This document shows positions 36,495-48,688 of a stretch of 64,000 bases of DNA, piece after piece; within the stretch, counting starts at the first letter, position 1, and the number at the start of each line of letters is the position of its first letter. The stretch is from the NCBI RefSeq assembly GCF_947179165.1, contig NC_077244.1, positions 73,206,144 through 73,270,143 on the forward strand, given 5' to 3'. The stretch is from Solanum dulcamara. Lineage: Eukaryota; Streptophyta; Magnoliopsida; Solanales; Solanaceae. The position numbers and the translations under genes are program-made. The notes beneath the pieces were generated by a model, which was given only the letters and a program-made list of their open reading frames with translations, was not told the origin of the DNA and ran no database searches.

Positions 36495-37544
36495 GTGTCT
36501 GTCCAATGTTAACATACAACTTTGGACAAGAAACAACTCAGTTTTTTGCAAATCAAGCATACATACGCAAAGCTTGATTCTCTCAAGCAAGAGCAACTTC
36601 ACTAAGACAACAAGGGACCTGAAAGAGCCATTCGTCAAAAAGTTTCAAGTTGTCCTGTATTGATGTTGCATCTTTTGTTCTAAATATTGTAAGATTAGTT
36701 CCTTTGTTATAATATTGATCGTTTTCATATTTTAGTTTGAGTTCCCGAGTTATAGCTAGAGTTAGCTTGATCGGGCTATTTAAAGTCTATTTCAACTAGA
36801 GTTAGTTGGGGTAGTTGGCAATAGAGAATTGCTTAGTTTGCCTTGTAACGGGGGTGTTACAAAAGGGAAGGGATTAAGAGTTTAATTCCTAGGTTGCACG
36901 AAGTTGTAATCCGAACCTTGGCTCGATTGATTAGTGAAGTTGGTTGCTAAACCCTATGGGACAGGTTGTGGTTTTTCCTCCGGTAAAGGTTTGTTGGAGC
37001 CTGGTCGAGAAGTTCAGATGTTCATCCTGCGTGATGAGGGACAAGCGGTGGAAGAGGAAAGTTTCGTCATGGATATAGGTTTCCTAATCCTAAGGGAACA
37101 AGGGATCTAAAATTACCATTTTCCTAATGTGTTTTCATTAGACTAAAGATAGAATTCTCTGAGGGTTAGGAAAGTGGAGATAGGGTCAAAGCAAGGAGGT
37201 TTTCTACGTAAAATCGTGTGCATTGTCTTTACTCTTTAGTTTGCTTTATTGTTTAGGTCCATTGACACTTTTGGGGACTCTTATAAGCTATCAAAAAAGG
37301 ATAAAGAAGAGAAGAGGAAACTTTTGCAAAGGCAGATTATTGTATAAATCTGCTAACACATTTATTAGATTGCCCGCTCGATTGATCAGTAGTTGCGTTA
37401 CAAAATCACACATAAGGGCAGCTATAAAAATAACTTATACTGTCGTTGTATAATATCCTAACACATTTATTAGATGACCTGATGGAACGGTAACTGTGTG
37501 ACAATCACACTTAGGTCGATACAAAAGTAGTTGAACTCATAGTA
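36495..37544. other. Intergenic, possible LTR remnant
   Basis: About 36640-37240 reads like a decayed copia-type LTR region: TTGTAACGGGGGTGTTAC, GTTGTGGTTTTTCCTCC and AGGTTTTCTACGTAAAATCG recall the 3' part of such LTRs. The words CTAACACATTTATTAGAT occur twice (about 37353 and 37458), hinting at a duplication. No gene seen. Confidence 0.4.
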
Positions 37545-40500
37545 CTAGGTTCCAGCTTTCTTGAAAAGTTCTAAATGATGTTCCTGGTCTAAATTCCTGC
37601 TCCAGAATTTGTTGTAATATTCAGTATAAGTGAAATCCCGATAAATGGCAGAAGATCCATCTTCAGTTAAGGCTTTTGGAGCACTGATTATGGAAGTATT
37701 AGAGGGACAGAGGAAAGAAGCCACAGACATCCTTGCTTGCTCTGAATTTACAATAGCTCTATGCCATACACTTTTGTACTTTCCATTACTCAGTACCTGC
37801 ACGACAAAGACGAGTCTTTTAAGTTGACTGTTGACGTGTCACCCTCACTCTCACCCTCACCCTCACCATGCATGACCACGTGTAAGTCTGATAACATGGG
37901 CGAATTACGTTTTTTTTTTTTTAATAATGAATGGTATAGTAAGACTTAAAACCAGAACCTCTGCTCTTATATCATGTTGAACTGAGCGTAATTCGTCTAA
38001 AAACTTAATTAACTAAGTTGCTAGAAATGATACCTGTTTATTTGTAACTAAATGACATATCTTCAATATCGGTAATTAATCGTAACATGTCTCATATGAG
38101 AACATGAAAAATAGGGTAATAACATGTTAGTATAAAAGGTAAGTTGCACTAGTGTAAATATCTTATTAAATCTACTTCTCCATCTCAATGTGTATGACAC
38201 TTTTCGTTTTCCAAGAGTTCATTTGAAGCTAAATTAATTAGATAATTATATTAACTCAATATTATAAGTGCAATAAAATACTATAAGTGCAATAAAAAAA
38301 TATATGTTATAAAATTGATCAAAGTTTACTTAGTCTGAATCATGAAAAGCAAAATATGTCACATAAATTGAGACCATGAAAGCAATTATGAAATAGAAGA
38401 GACATATATGTTTTACCTCCAATTGATCACCAAGATTGATGACTAAGGCATTAGGCTGAGGTTTAATGGCTAACCATTTTCCATCCTTGAGAACTTGGAG
38501 ACCAGCCACTTGCAAATCTTGAAGAAGAATTGTAATTGCATTTGGATCTGTATGGGCTGGTAGCCCATAAGTTAGTTCAGGTTGTGGACACTGAGGGTAA
38601 AAATTGATAGCCGTATGTTGACCTTGTTCACCCAATACATTTTTAATACAATCTTTCTCAAGGCCTAGGCTCTCTGATATTGCTTCTTCCAATCTATATC
38701 CAACTTGTCGAACTTCCATGCAATATTTGCTCACTATTTCCCTAAGCAATTGAATATATTAAAGGGCATAATTAGATTATTCTTTCAATTAAATCGTGTT
38801 AAAAAAAGAAAGAAGAGAAGGATGAAACGCCAAGGCAATATGAAAGTTGAGACGTTGGTTAAGACTCATATAGCGCATGAAATATATAAGTAGTAGGTAA
38901 AAATGTCCTCTCTTTTTTCCCCAAGAAAATTATAGTAGGTAAAAATGTCCTCTCTCTTTTTTCCCCAAGAAAATTAATGCTAATATTGTTTTAATTTTTA
39001 AGAAACAAATTTTAGCTTTAAATAATAACTAAAAATATTTTCAAAAGACACAAAATGTTCTCAAAATACGACCTTAATCCAAAGGTACTATTTTTTTTTA
39101 CAGAAAAATAAAATAGATATCAGAAAAAAATAGCTATATACTAGTGACTAATAACTGAAAAAGAAAGCAATCATCCATCACATGATTCTATCTTCTGCTT
39201 GCTACTAGTTTGAATCTGTCTTTATGTTGATATGCTAAAATAGACAAGTAAATATAAACATTTAGTATAGTAAAAGAAAAAAGTGAACGGGATGATCAAT
39301 TGAAAAACTCGAGACCAAAATGATATTCGAATCATGTGAATGAAGATTGAAAGCTATTATGTCATCAGCCCATGTCACCCACGACGTCATGAAATATATC
39401 AAATTAACAGCTGGGCAATAGGGACTGTAACAGACAGGGACTGAGGCATTGACAATTAAAAACAACTTGACCAAAATAATATTGGAATTGTTTATTCTTG
39501 TGAGATAAGCAAATTAAAATCATAGAAGCATAAATCCATAGAAATTGGGAATAATATACTCCATAAAACATCTAATAAGGCTTTAAATATTTCGACCAAC
39601 TAATTTATAAAATATATTTAATGTTATAAATTTCATATACTCTATACTAAATATATATTTATATATATATTATACAATTATATTAGTAAATTTAATTAAT
39701 CGAACGGTACATTTGGATAAAAAGGCTGGCAGAACGGCCTAGATTTGGATTCGTTATCACCATTAAAAAATTGAAAAAGGATATTGGATAGATTTGAGTC
39801 GTTTTCTTTGTGAAGCAACATAAAATTTGACATAATCTAATTAATTATTGCTCCTAAACAATCAAATCAAAGTTTATAAACAAAACAAGTTAAACACGTA
39901 ATTCCAAATAATTCACCTAGATAGTTACATAAACAGTTTAGATGCGTGACAAACAAAATTACGGACAAAAAATTTACACATAGCATATACACGTGACAAG
40001 CAAAAATACAAGAAGTAAGAAATATGACTAAAGACTTACAAAAGAACAACTTAAATACGTACCACGTTTCATATGAAGTCATCAATTACGTCACTTTAAT
40101 GAATTTCAATCGATAAATAAATGGGAAATGAAAGAAAAAATGATTTGACAAGACATATATGTATATATCCACAAATCAAACTCATAAATGAACTACTACT
40201 TAATTATATTATAAATTCAATTGTGTTTAATTAATTACCTGAAAGAAGGAGGATTAGAAGGCCATTCAGGGGCATATTTGTCCAAAGGATAACAGTGCAG
40301 CCTAAGATAATCTCTCCAATTATGAACAGTTTCAGTGTTCACATTAAAACTAGTTGATAACCTCATAGTCTTTGATGGATCATCTGAGTACAATTTCATC
40401 TTCTCCTCCACTGGAAGCTTGAAAAATTCATGAGATACCCCTAGCATTTCATCCATTACCTTCTTTGTTACACCGTGATTTATTACCTGATTAAAAAATA

Positions 40501-41694
40501 GAAGCAAAATGACTACTCGTATACCAAGGTTAAACTAATTAATTTATTTTTGGTTGAATTATTTGATATAAATTCTTTAAAGTGCATTAAAAGTACCACT
40601 AAAAGTCATAATAATAGTAGTAATAATTCAAAAAATTTGAAAAAACGTAATAAAAAAAACCTCCAAATTGTAATGTTGCTATAAAATTGAAACAAAAAGA
40701 GTACGTACAACAATAACAATATATTCAATCCCACAAGTGAGATCAGAAACAATTGAATATATGCAAATTAGGGGTGTACATGGACCGGATTGGTTCGAAT
40801 TTTTTCAAACCAAACCAAACTATTTGTGTCGGGTTATTAAATCTATAAACCAAACCAAACCAATGAAAGTCGGGTTTTTCGATATCAATTTTTCTCTGAT
40901 TTTTCGGATTTTTTTGGGTTTTTTCGGGTTTCTTGGGTTTTTCATAGTATCTAATAAAAAACACAGAGCAGTGCTTCTTAAAAAGAGTTCTAGTACAAAA
41001 TATCAATATATAAGATGGAGGCAGAACACTGTTTGAAGTTTTAACTTTATAATATAACTTTATAAGATGGACTTTTATTGTATATTATTTAGATGGGCTT
41101 CTCAAGTCCAAATCTAAATGTAAGAAAGAAAACAAAAATTATGAATTCTTTTTTTTAAATATTTATAAATTACAATTTAATAAATATTTTTATGTATAAC
41201 ATAATTTAAAAGTAGTATATCTATAATCGGATCGGTTTGGGTTCGGTTTGACTTTTTTTAGTTAAAACCAAACCAATCCTATAATGATCGGGTTTTTTTT
41301 CCAAACACCAAACCAAATCAAATCAAATCACTAGTCGGGTTTATTTTCTGGTTTGGTTCGGTTTGTCGATTTGGTGCGGTTTATCGGTTTATCCTATACA
41401 GCCCTAATGCAAATCTTACCTTGAAGAGGTCATTTTCGATATACAAAAGTGAAAAACCATTATGCATTAGTGAAATGAGAAAAAAATAACCTGGAAAAAC
41501 CCATAAAGACGACAAGCTTCGCCAATTTGATGAACGATAATGTTCCTGTTAGTGCAAGACATATCGATAACTGGAACAAGATCTTCGCAATCAACAACTT
41601 CAGACATGCGGGGTCTTTTGAATTCAGGTTGAACGTAAATTTCAGGGATGGTTGAGTAGTTGGTACCACTGGAAAGAACACTTGCTGTTTTCAT
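37545..41694 (-). CDS. 2-oxoglutarate/Fe(II)-dependent dioxygenase, DMR6-like oxygenase
   Basis: Four exons, 41694-41491, 40486-40239, 38741-38417 and 37796-37545, give 342 residues. The N-terminal DIOX_N region contains VPVIDMSC and GEACRLYGFFQVINHGV. The catalytic core is complete: His214 and Asp216 in HTDPNAITILLQD and His271 in SVWHRAIVN for iron, and Arg281/Ser283 in ARMSVASF for 2-oxoglutarate. The N-terminus (VLSSG, then IPEIYVQPE) and the pattern SVASFLCP match DMR6/DLO proteins, which hydroxylate salicylic acid and dampen immunity. Other close 2OG enzymes are possible, and the substrate is not provable here. The upstream ATG at 41751 would add 19 residues, but homologues start near MKTAS. 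Intron 1 is about 1 kb and holds a hAT MITE; intron 3 has a TCACCC repeat near 37840-37867. Confidence 0.92.
38891..38976. repeat. Tandem duplication of a ~43 bp unit in the DMR6-like intron 2
   Basis: The phrase TAGTAGGTAAAAATGTCCTC followed by CCCCAAGAAAATTA is repeated head to tail, with a two-base length difference in the CT tract. Confidence 0.85.
40707..40745 (-). repeat. Truncated TS-type SINE 3' end in intron 1
   Basis: ACAACAATAACAATATATTC followed by AATCCCACAAGTGAGATC resembles the reverse 3' end of the TS-type SINE at 32200. Only about 39 bases remain, ending close to the hAT MITE. Confidence 0.5.
40769..41406. mobile_element. hAT-type MITE, copy 2 (638 bp), in DMR6-like intron 1
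   Basis: Same ends (TAGGGGTGTACA and a TATACAGCCCTA end), interior and orientation as the copy at 6696-7327. The exact 8-base duplication ATGCAAAT lies at 40761-40768 and 41407-41414. The two copies differ by scattered substitutions and small indels. Confidence 0.93.
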
Positions 41695-42016
41695 TATGTC
41701 TAACAACACAAAAAGAGAAGTATAATGTTTAATGTTTCTGGAGATGTGCAAGTAGTTTCACTGAAGCTCAAACTAATTAATATATATAGTAACACACATA
41801 TATTGGGGGCCTTGGTTTTTTCACGTGAACCAAATCACATTGTTAGTGCTTACTCCAATAAATCAATGGGTTCATATTTGGTTTTCATATTTTACTGACT
41901 TGATTAAATTATTATTTGAGGGACGTAAAATAAACGTCACGCTACCGACGTAAAACATACGCGAGACTACCAACGTGGACATAATAAAGTTGGCTCTAAT
42001 TGACACTAACACTTTA
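41695..42016. promoter_or_regulatory. Upstream region of the DMR6-like gene
   Basis: Upstream of the minus-strand start. An AT-rich ATATATA stretch at about 41782-41790 may supply a TATA box roughly 90 bases before the ATG. No other element could be placed. Confidence 0.35.
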
Positions 42017-42431
42017 TTTGGATGGTTGTTAAAGTATTGTTTTATATTATATCGTATTGTGTTGTATTATATTATATTGTATTATTTTAATGAAAATAAT
42101 GTTTGAATATATTGTATCGTTCTTTGTCGTTATATAATGTCACATGTATATAATTTAAATAATAAATGTATAAGAAATGTAGGGTGCGAGATAGAGCTAC
42201 ATTAATAAAAATGTAGGGTAAAGAATAAAATAAGATTATTAAATAAAAAGTAAAGACAAAATGAGAAGAAAATATTAAGGTAACGACGCAATCACACCAT
42301 CGATCGTTACACAAAATGAATCGTTACCTAACGATGTTGAAACGATAAGATACAATAAAAATTAATTAACAATCAAAACAAACATTATATTTAAACTAAT
42401 AGTACAACACAACAAGTAACAACCATCCAAA
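42017..42431. mobile_element. MITE-like element, copy 2 (about 415 bp)
   Basis: Ends TTTGGATGGTTGTTA and AACAACCATCCAAA form an inverted repeat. Interior ATCACACCATCGATCGTTAC matches, in inverted orientation, the element at 2992-3414, and stretches of TATTATATTGTATTATT are shared in style. No target-site duplication was resolved. Confidence 0.6.
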
Positions 42432-43712
42432 CACGGGGCGTTTGGATATATAAAAATTGTGAAATTTAGAAAAAAGTATTCTTCTATCCAAATTTGTACA
42501 ATATATTTTTATAATTAGTAACAATTTAGTCTCAAAATGTTAATTTTATCTTAATGAGATGATTTATAGTCACAGAAACATCAATAACTTATTTTAGACT
42601 AAACAATATGATGATCTGCTACATCATCACGCCACATGGCACAAAGTTGTCCATGTGAAAGGTTTACATAAGAAAAAGACTAGTCCTTTATGGATGATTC
42701 TAAAGAATTATGGAGGTTTTCATGAAAAATTATAGAATTGCATAAAAGGTCCTTAAAATATTAAAGAGTTTTAGAGAAGAAATCTAAATGAAAATATATA
42801 GGGACTTATCTAGAAATAATTATTTATACTTTAACCTCCAAATGATCAGTAGTATAATCCATTAACCAAAAATCAATCAAATTTCTCCACAACACAATTC
42901 TTCCGAGCAATTCTCTTGTATTCTCTCTACCATTCTTTTATCGATTCCTAGAGTCTTAATCTGACTTAGAATAACAAGATCGTGAGCAAGTGGTGCAAGA
43001 ACGCGAGAAAGTTGTCAAGTATCGCACGTGTGCTTAGTAAAAAATTAATGCCGTGACGACAAGTTCCAAAAGTAATTTTTTGTGTTTTAAATTTTGTGTC
43101 AAGTCAAACAACATCACATAAATTGGAACGGAGGGAGTAGTAAGTTTCTTTTCAAGTTGAAACTGATATTTGAAAATTGGAGTTGTTTTCTAAACATAAA
43201 TACAAATTGAAATCGTTTTTGAATTTTTGTAAGTGATTTAAGTGAAAATTGTGAAAGTAACCTTTTGAATTTTTCAAATTTCGTAGAATTTCAACGTCAA
43301 CTCAAGTTGAATCTCGAAAAATTATAACAATTTTATGTCCAAATAATTTTCTCAAATAAAATTCCGAAAACCCATTAAAACTATCCATGGCTATATATAT
43401 AAGGGCACTCAAATTTGTACTATACTTTTAGTTTATTTTAAAAAGATACCACTTTTTATATCTAATAATAATTTAAATGTAAAAAAATAGTTTTACACTT
43501 AGATAATTTATTGGTACAGAAATATTTAAGACTTTTCACCTAACACAATTTTCTTAAAAAACAATCTTAAATATCATATCCATTTGAATAATAGCATATA
43601 ATTTGGCCGAAAGGAATAATTCATGAGAATTGCTAACCACCCTTTTGAAAGCTAAATAGCTGCAAGATCTGTCAAGTTTTATCTCGGTTATGCAAGTTTA
43701 TAGTCTATATTT
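42432..43712. other. Intergenic, no gene seen
   Basis: Contains a Stowaway-like end near 43100-43140 (AAATTGGAACGGAGGGAGTA). The rest is AT-rich without features. CCATCCAAACACGGGGCGTTTGG near 42424 is partly the MITE end. Confidence 0.4.
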
Positions 43713-43931
43713 TGTTATAAAATAAATTAACCTGACAAAATAAGAAGGAGAAAGTAAAAAAAAAAGAAAAGAGGAGAACAAAAGAGAAAAAGTCATGCAT
43801 GTATTTGTGTATACCCTTACATTGTAGAATAAGGCTATATTTATAGCCATAAAAACAAGTGGAAGAGAAATTCAAGTGGGCAACTTGCCCACTTTAGGGG
43901 GGCCTACTTGAAAAAAGCAACCATATCATCA
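43713..43931 (-). repeat. 3' LTR of the copia element
   Basis: Starts TGTTATAAAATAAATTAA and ends CATATCATCA; it matches the segment at 49506-49730 with scattered substitutions and indels. CCACTTGTTTT-like and TATATTTATAG words are shared by both. Confidence 0.85.
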
Positions 43932-44159
43932 AACTCCCCCCGGATGTCTATATAAAAAAAAATTCTAGTGAAAGTACATATATTTAGTTATTTTCAATAT
44001 TCATATATGTTGTGCATCGTTAAAACCTTATTAGAAAAAATCTAGTGGAAAAAAGCCTAGCAAAGGAAAAAGAGTACACACATCTGTTGATTAAAAAAAC
44101 CTTACTAGGAAAAAACATTGGAACAAAATATTGGTTAATGAAAAAAGAGTACAACGCAT

Positions 44160-44455
44160 ATTTTACTCCCCCTGATGAAAAACTTTATTTGATATTTTGG
44201 ATACAAGTCATTTCAATCTTATATCTAAGTTTCTCAAAAGTTGATGTTGGTAATGTCTTTGTGAATAAATCTCCAAGAATATCACTAGAACGAACTTATT
44301 GTACATCAATATCACCATTCTTCTGGAGATCATGTGTGAAGAATAATTTTGTTGAAATATGTTTCGTTCTATATTCTTTTATGAAGCCACATTTCAATTG
44401 AGCTATGCACGCGACATTGTCTTCGAATATAACTGTGGATACTTTGAAATTATTA
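44160..44455 (-). pseudogene. Copia pol remnant: RNase H end
   Basis: Minus-strand translation reads VIFEDNVACIAQLK, then TKHISTKLFFTHDLQKNGDI, then a PTSTFEKL-like tail, the usual C-terminal end of copia polyproteins. Stops break the frame. At its 5' side it joins directly to GHPGS, a pre-integrase motif, marking a large internal deletion. Confidence 0.8.
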
Positions 44456-44960
44456 TTGATCCAGGATGACCTATTTGATCATGTCATAGCACAAATATAT
44501 TTAGATAAGTAAACTTCTGGTTTACGATCATATGTGCTTGAATTGCACTAATTTTTGTATAATATAGGCCAGACAACAAAGTTGGAAATTTTTTTAAAAT
44601 ATATTTCTAGCCTGAGACACGCTTGATTATATCAAGATATTCAATATTCATTTAATTTAGTGTCTCAACATGATATCCATTTCTACGGATATCTTTAAAA
44701 CTTAACAAGTTTATTGAGGATTTAGAAGATAATAGTCCATTGTCTATAACAATCTTTGTTCCCTTAGACAGAAATATAGTAGCTCTTCCAGAATCTTCAA
44801 TCATTTTTGAATAACAGAAATAGTAGTAAGATTTGCTTTTCTTCTAAGCAAGTTGGAAAAATATTTCTCGTCTTTAAAAATTGTATGAGTTGTTTCACTA
44901 TCAATTACACAAATATTCTCGTGATTGGTCATTGATCCAAACAAAATTTGAGGCATATCC
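44456..44960 (-). pseudogene. Copia pol remnant: protease and pre-integrase region
   Basis: Minus-strand reading finds SMTNHENICVIDSETTHTIF (protease-like DSG site, here DSE) and later HDQIGHPGSI from the GAG-pre-integrase zinc-binding region. Several stops interrupt it. Confidence 0.75.
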
Positions 44961-45229
44961 ATATTTTTCTTCAAAATAAAATAAAATAAATATTATAATT
45001 AAAACATTGCTTATTACACAAATTTTATTTATTTACATGGATTAGAAAAATACAAATATATTATTTAGTATATATAAAAAAAATTATTTAAATATTATCA
45101 GTATTATCGATATTCATATTTCCTTCAGAGAAATTGAAGAAAATCAACTACATTCAGATGCATAGCCTCAATATTATCTTTAGAGATAAAATTTATCTCT
45201 AGATTATTTTCTGCCCTCTTTAAGGAAGC

Positions 45230-45915
45230 TTGATATAGTTGAACCAGACATTTTGATGACCGGCAAATTCGAAACCAGTGCCCCATACCTACGCATCTAT
45301 GACATATACTTTCTGACTTTTTCTTTGATAAAACTTCTGGTTTTTCACTCTTCTTTTTGTACTGTTGATCATTTTTTGATGCTAGTCGAATATCATGAGT
45401 ATAATTTCTTCTTCGATCATGACTACGACTGGGCCATGACCTCTATCTCGTTGGTTATAATTTATCTGATTCACTTCAGGATTGGAAAAAAACCAACAGG
45501 CCGACTATCATAAATTTTCATTAGCAGTTCATTGTGGCGTTTAGCAATCAGAAGGTGAGAAAGTAATTTAGAATATTATTTAAACTCTTTTTCGCGATTT
45601 TGTTGTTGTAGGAGCATATTCGCAGGTGAAAATATGGAGTATGTTTTTTAAAGTTTATCTTGCTCAGTAATTTCTTCTCCGCATAAATTTAAATGAGCTA
45701 TAATTTTAAACAAAGCAGAATTATATTCAGTTATATTTTTAAAATTTATTAATCTCAAATTTAGCCAATAATCACGTGCTTGTGGAAGGATGACCAACTT
45801 CAGGTGGTCATATCTTTCTTTTAGATTCTTCCACAAATTAAGGGGATCCTTTAATGTAAGGTACTATAATTTCAATTCCTCGTCAATATGGTGGCGAAAC
45901 AGTATCATGGCTTTG
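45230..45915 (-). pseudogene. Copia gag remnant, downstream part, with zinc knuckle
   Basis: Reads KAMILFRHHIDEELKL, an in-frame TAG (45864-45866), then YLTLKDPLNLWKNLKERY, LPQARDYWLNLRLINFK and EYNSALFKIIAHLNLCGEE, then a degenerate CCHC knuckle (C-x5-GHW-x4-C pattern) near 45250-45300. This is the UBN2-type copia gag. Its upstream half lies beyond the nested insertion. Confidence 0.85.
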
Positions 45916-46489
45916 ACACTGTCATGATCCAACTCCGTAGGCTGTGACGGGTGTTCGAACTGGATGCTCGCATACACCCCTGCTAACGATAAATAAACCT
46001 GTCCCCTTTTTGAGTTATAATGCATCAATAGGCACGATAACATATAAGCCGACGAGGCTATCGTAAATATAGGAACAACTGTACACATATACATACACCA
46101 CTCACATACATGTCCACCGACCTCTAAGAGTAAGAACAGTAACATAAGGCGGGACAAGGCCCCCGCCGTATTCCTGAATGAACAAAAAAAATATATACGT
46201 CAAGGGACTAGTACCAGAGCTAACCTCCGATATAATGGAGCTCTCCTCGAACTTGCTGATAGGAGTCTTAAGTAGGTGGGTCTCCAAACTGTGCGTCTGT
46301 ACCTGTGGGCATGAAACGCAGCCCCCAAATAAAGGGGGTCAATACGATATGTGTATTGAGTATGTAAAGCATAAAATACTGCAAAGGGAGTACAGTTGAT
46401 ATAAGAATGCAGGGAATAATATAACAACTCATGAAACACTGTACATGCGTCTTATAAAATGAAGTCATGCATCTCAGAGTCGTATTTCA

Positions 46490-46720
46490 TACCCAGCCCG
46501 TTGTGGGACTCGGTAAATAATCATACTATCATAATAATCATACCATCATATATCTTATCCGACCTTTTATGGGACTCGGTCGTATCTGGCCCTTTATGGG
46601 ACTTGGTGAATAATCATGTCATCATATATCGTACCCGGCCCTTTATGGAACTCGGTGAATAATCATATCATCATATATCATACCCGACCCTTTATGGAAC
46701 TCAATGGATAATGCAGTGAA
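46490..46720. repeat. Tandem array of ~50 bp units inside the solo LTR
   Basis: Several copies of CCCTTTATGGGACTCGGTGA followed by ATAATCATATCATCATATATC. The units vary in length. Confidence 0.8.
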
Positions 46721-48387
46721 CTGCGCACGATTACGTACCCGGCTCGAGACTCGATGGTAGAAGGGTTACAGTATGCTCGAGTATAGTAGTGAGTAACCAT
46801 ATGCAATTTAAAATATTGTCAAAGACTCAATGAAGTAATAAAGACGAATTGTCGTTTGGTAATCAGGATGATAGTCATATCAATCATCCCTCCAATATCA
46901 CTATTGATCATATCAAAAGAGCCTTAGAAATTATAGGCATGAATCAGGACGATACAAAATAACTTATCAAAGTCAAGAACATTAACTATCGGAGAATTTC
47001 TAAGAACCAAAATCATGAATCATATGCGAGACTTATGAATGGAATTACCCCCAAAGCTCATATTAATTCTTACTTAATTATAAGACATGCCAAAAGAAAT
47101 AAGGGACTGCTTTACATACTCTCAACTTTTCCTCATGTAGTCGTCATATACATATATGACGTGGAACGTTCAGCTCGATCCTTAAATAGTAACATATATC
47201 ATATTTGGCCCATCAAGGGACTCGGTACCATAAATATTTCATCATAACATCATAATTTATGTCAAAGACATATCGAGAGAGAAGAAATGTAGTTTTACAT
47301 ACTTGTGCCAAAAACATGCCAAAAGAAAGAAGGTAACTTCACATACCTCTTAGGGACTACTCTTACCCACGTTCGCCTCGTCGTCTTTTGAACCCATTTA
47401 ACATGAAAGTAATACTAAGTTAATGACCTTTTACTTTCCAATTCCAACTCTACAACCAAGTCTCCATAGAGGTCATTTCCTTATCCATTTTCCTCGACTA
47501 GTTCATTACTAGTTCCTAAGTTACCAAAAATCGGACAGCATCTCCCCTATAACTTCAACATCCCCGAGATTTCAACTCGGACACCATGTCAACAACCATA
47601 CCAACAAAAAAAACCAGCAGCATATATATAAGTAAATTACTTCAACATTACTCAATACAACTCTAAACGACTAGCTCAAAAGTACGATATCAAAATAGAG
47701 TTTTTAACCTTTATTTCATAAAATCTTTAACCATACCAAATGAAAGGTCGTGTGGCTGCAACCAGGAGTACCCACACCATTTTTAAAACACTTTAAAGCC
47801 CTGCAACACGCAACCCAACCAGTTGCACCCGCAGCACCACAATGACAATCCACTACTCGACTTCGATTTAGCTATAACCACTTCAATTTAGTTTGTTTCT
47901 AACGTCAAGCATTCTTATGCAATTTTTCCACTTCAAACCTTATTTAAGACATGTAATATACCTCATAACAACATCATAAACTCCAATTTAAAAGGGAAGC
48001 CCTTACCTTGCTCGAAACTCATCAAACTCGTCGAAACTTGCCTCGAAAGTTCCTTTAGCGCGCCTACAACTTTGTGTCTGCTTGCTAACGTTTTGGTGCT
48101 GATCCCAACCATAAATTTACATTACCAATGCCTTCATAACATCATGGTATACCCTAGATAATTAATTCACAGAACAAAATTGGAGAACTTACCTTTTTTT
48201 CTCTCTAGTCCGCCACTATTTTCTTTAGTTTTCTAGGGTTTCTTTTCTTTTTTCTTGCTCTTGAACTCTCTAGAAAGATGTGGAACTAATTAGTCATAAG
48301 ACTCATATATATATATATATATATATATACTACTTTAGGGGTGACACATGTCATCCCCTAAGTGGTGACATATGTCAAGCCCTAAGT

Positions 48388-48688
48388 GGTGACATGCGTC
48401 AAGCCCCTATTAGGCCAACACACCCCTTTTCTCCAATCACGGGCGGCCATGTGGCATGTAGGACCCATCCCCTTTGCTCTAGTTGCTGCCACGTGGCACT
48501 CTCCCATGCTGCCACATGACACTTTCTTTCCCCCTATTAGGTGACACGCGTCAAGCCCCTATTAGGCCAACACACCCCTTTTCTCCAATCACGGGCGGCC
48601 ACGTGGCATGTAGGACCCATCCCCTTTGCTCTAGCTGCTGCCACGTGGCACTCTCCCATGCTGCCACGTGACACTTTCTTTCCCCCCT
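48388..48688. repeat. 152 bp tandem duplication inside the solo LTR
   Basis: The unit starting GGTGACATGCGTCAAGCCCC recurs at 48540. Each contains several GCCACGTGGC words (G-box-like CACGTG). Confidence 0.85.

Noticed and set aside
36490..37460. Second LTR element after the solo LTR
   Set aside because: Several words resemble copia LTR sequence, but I could not find paired ends or a target duplication, so I kept it as intergenic DNA with a possible remnant.
40737..41036. Frames on both strands inside the DMR6-like intron
   Set aside because: They fall in the hAT MITE; similar frames occur in the copy at 6.7 kb but are broken, and neither resembles a transposase.
41695..41751. Upstream in-frame ATG of the DMR6-like gene
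   Set aside because: It would add 19 residues not seen in the family, whose proteins start just before the VLSSG motif.
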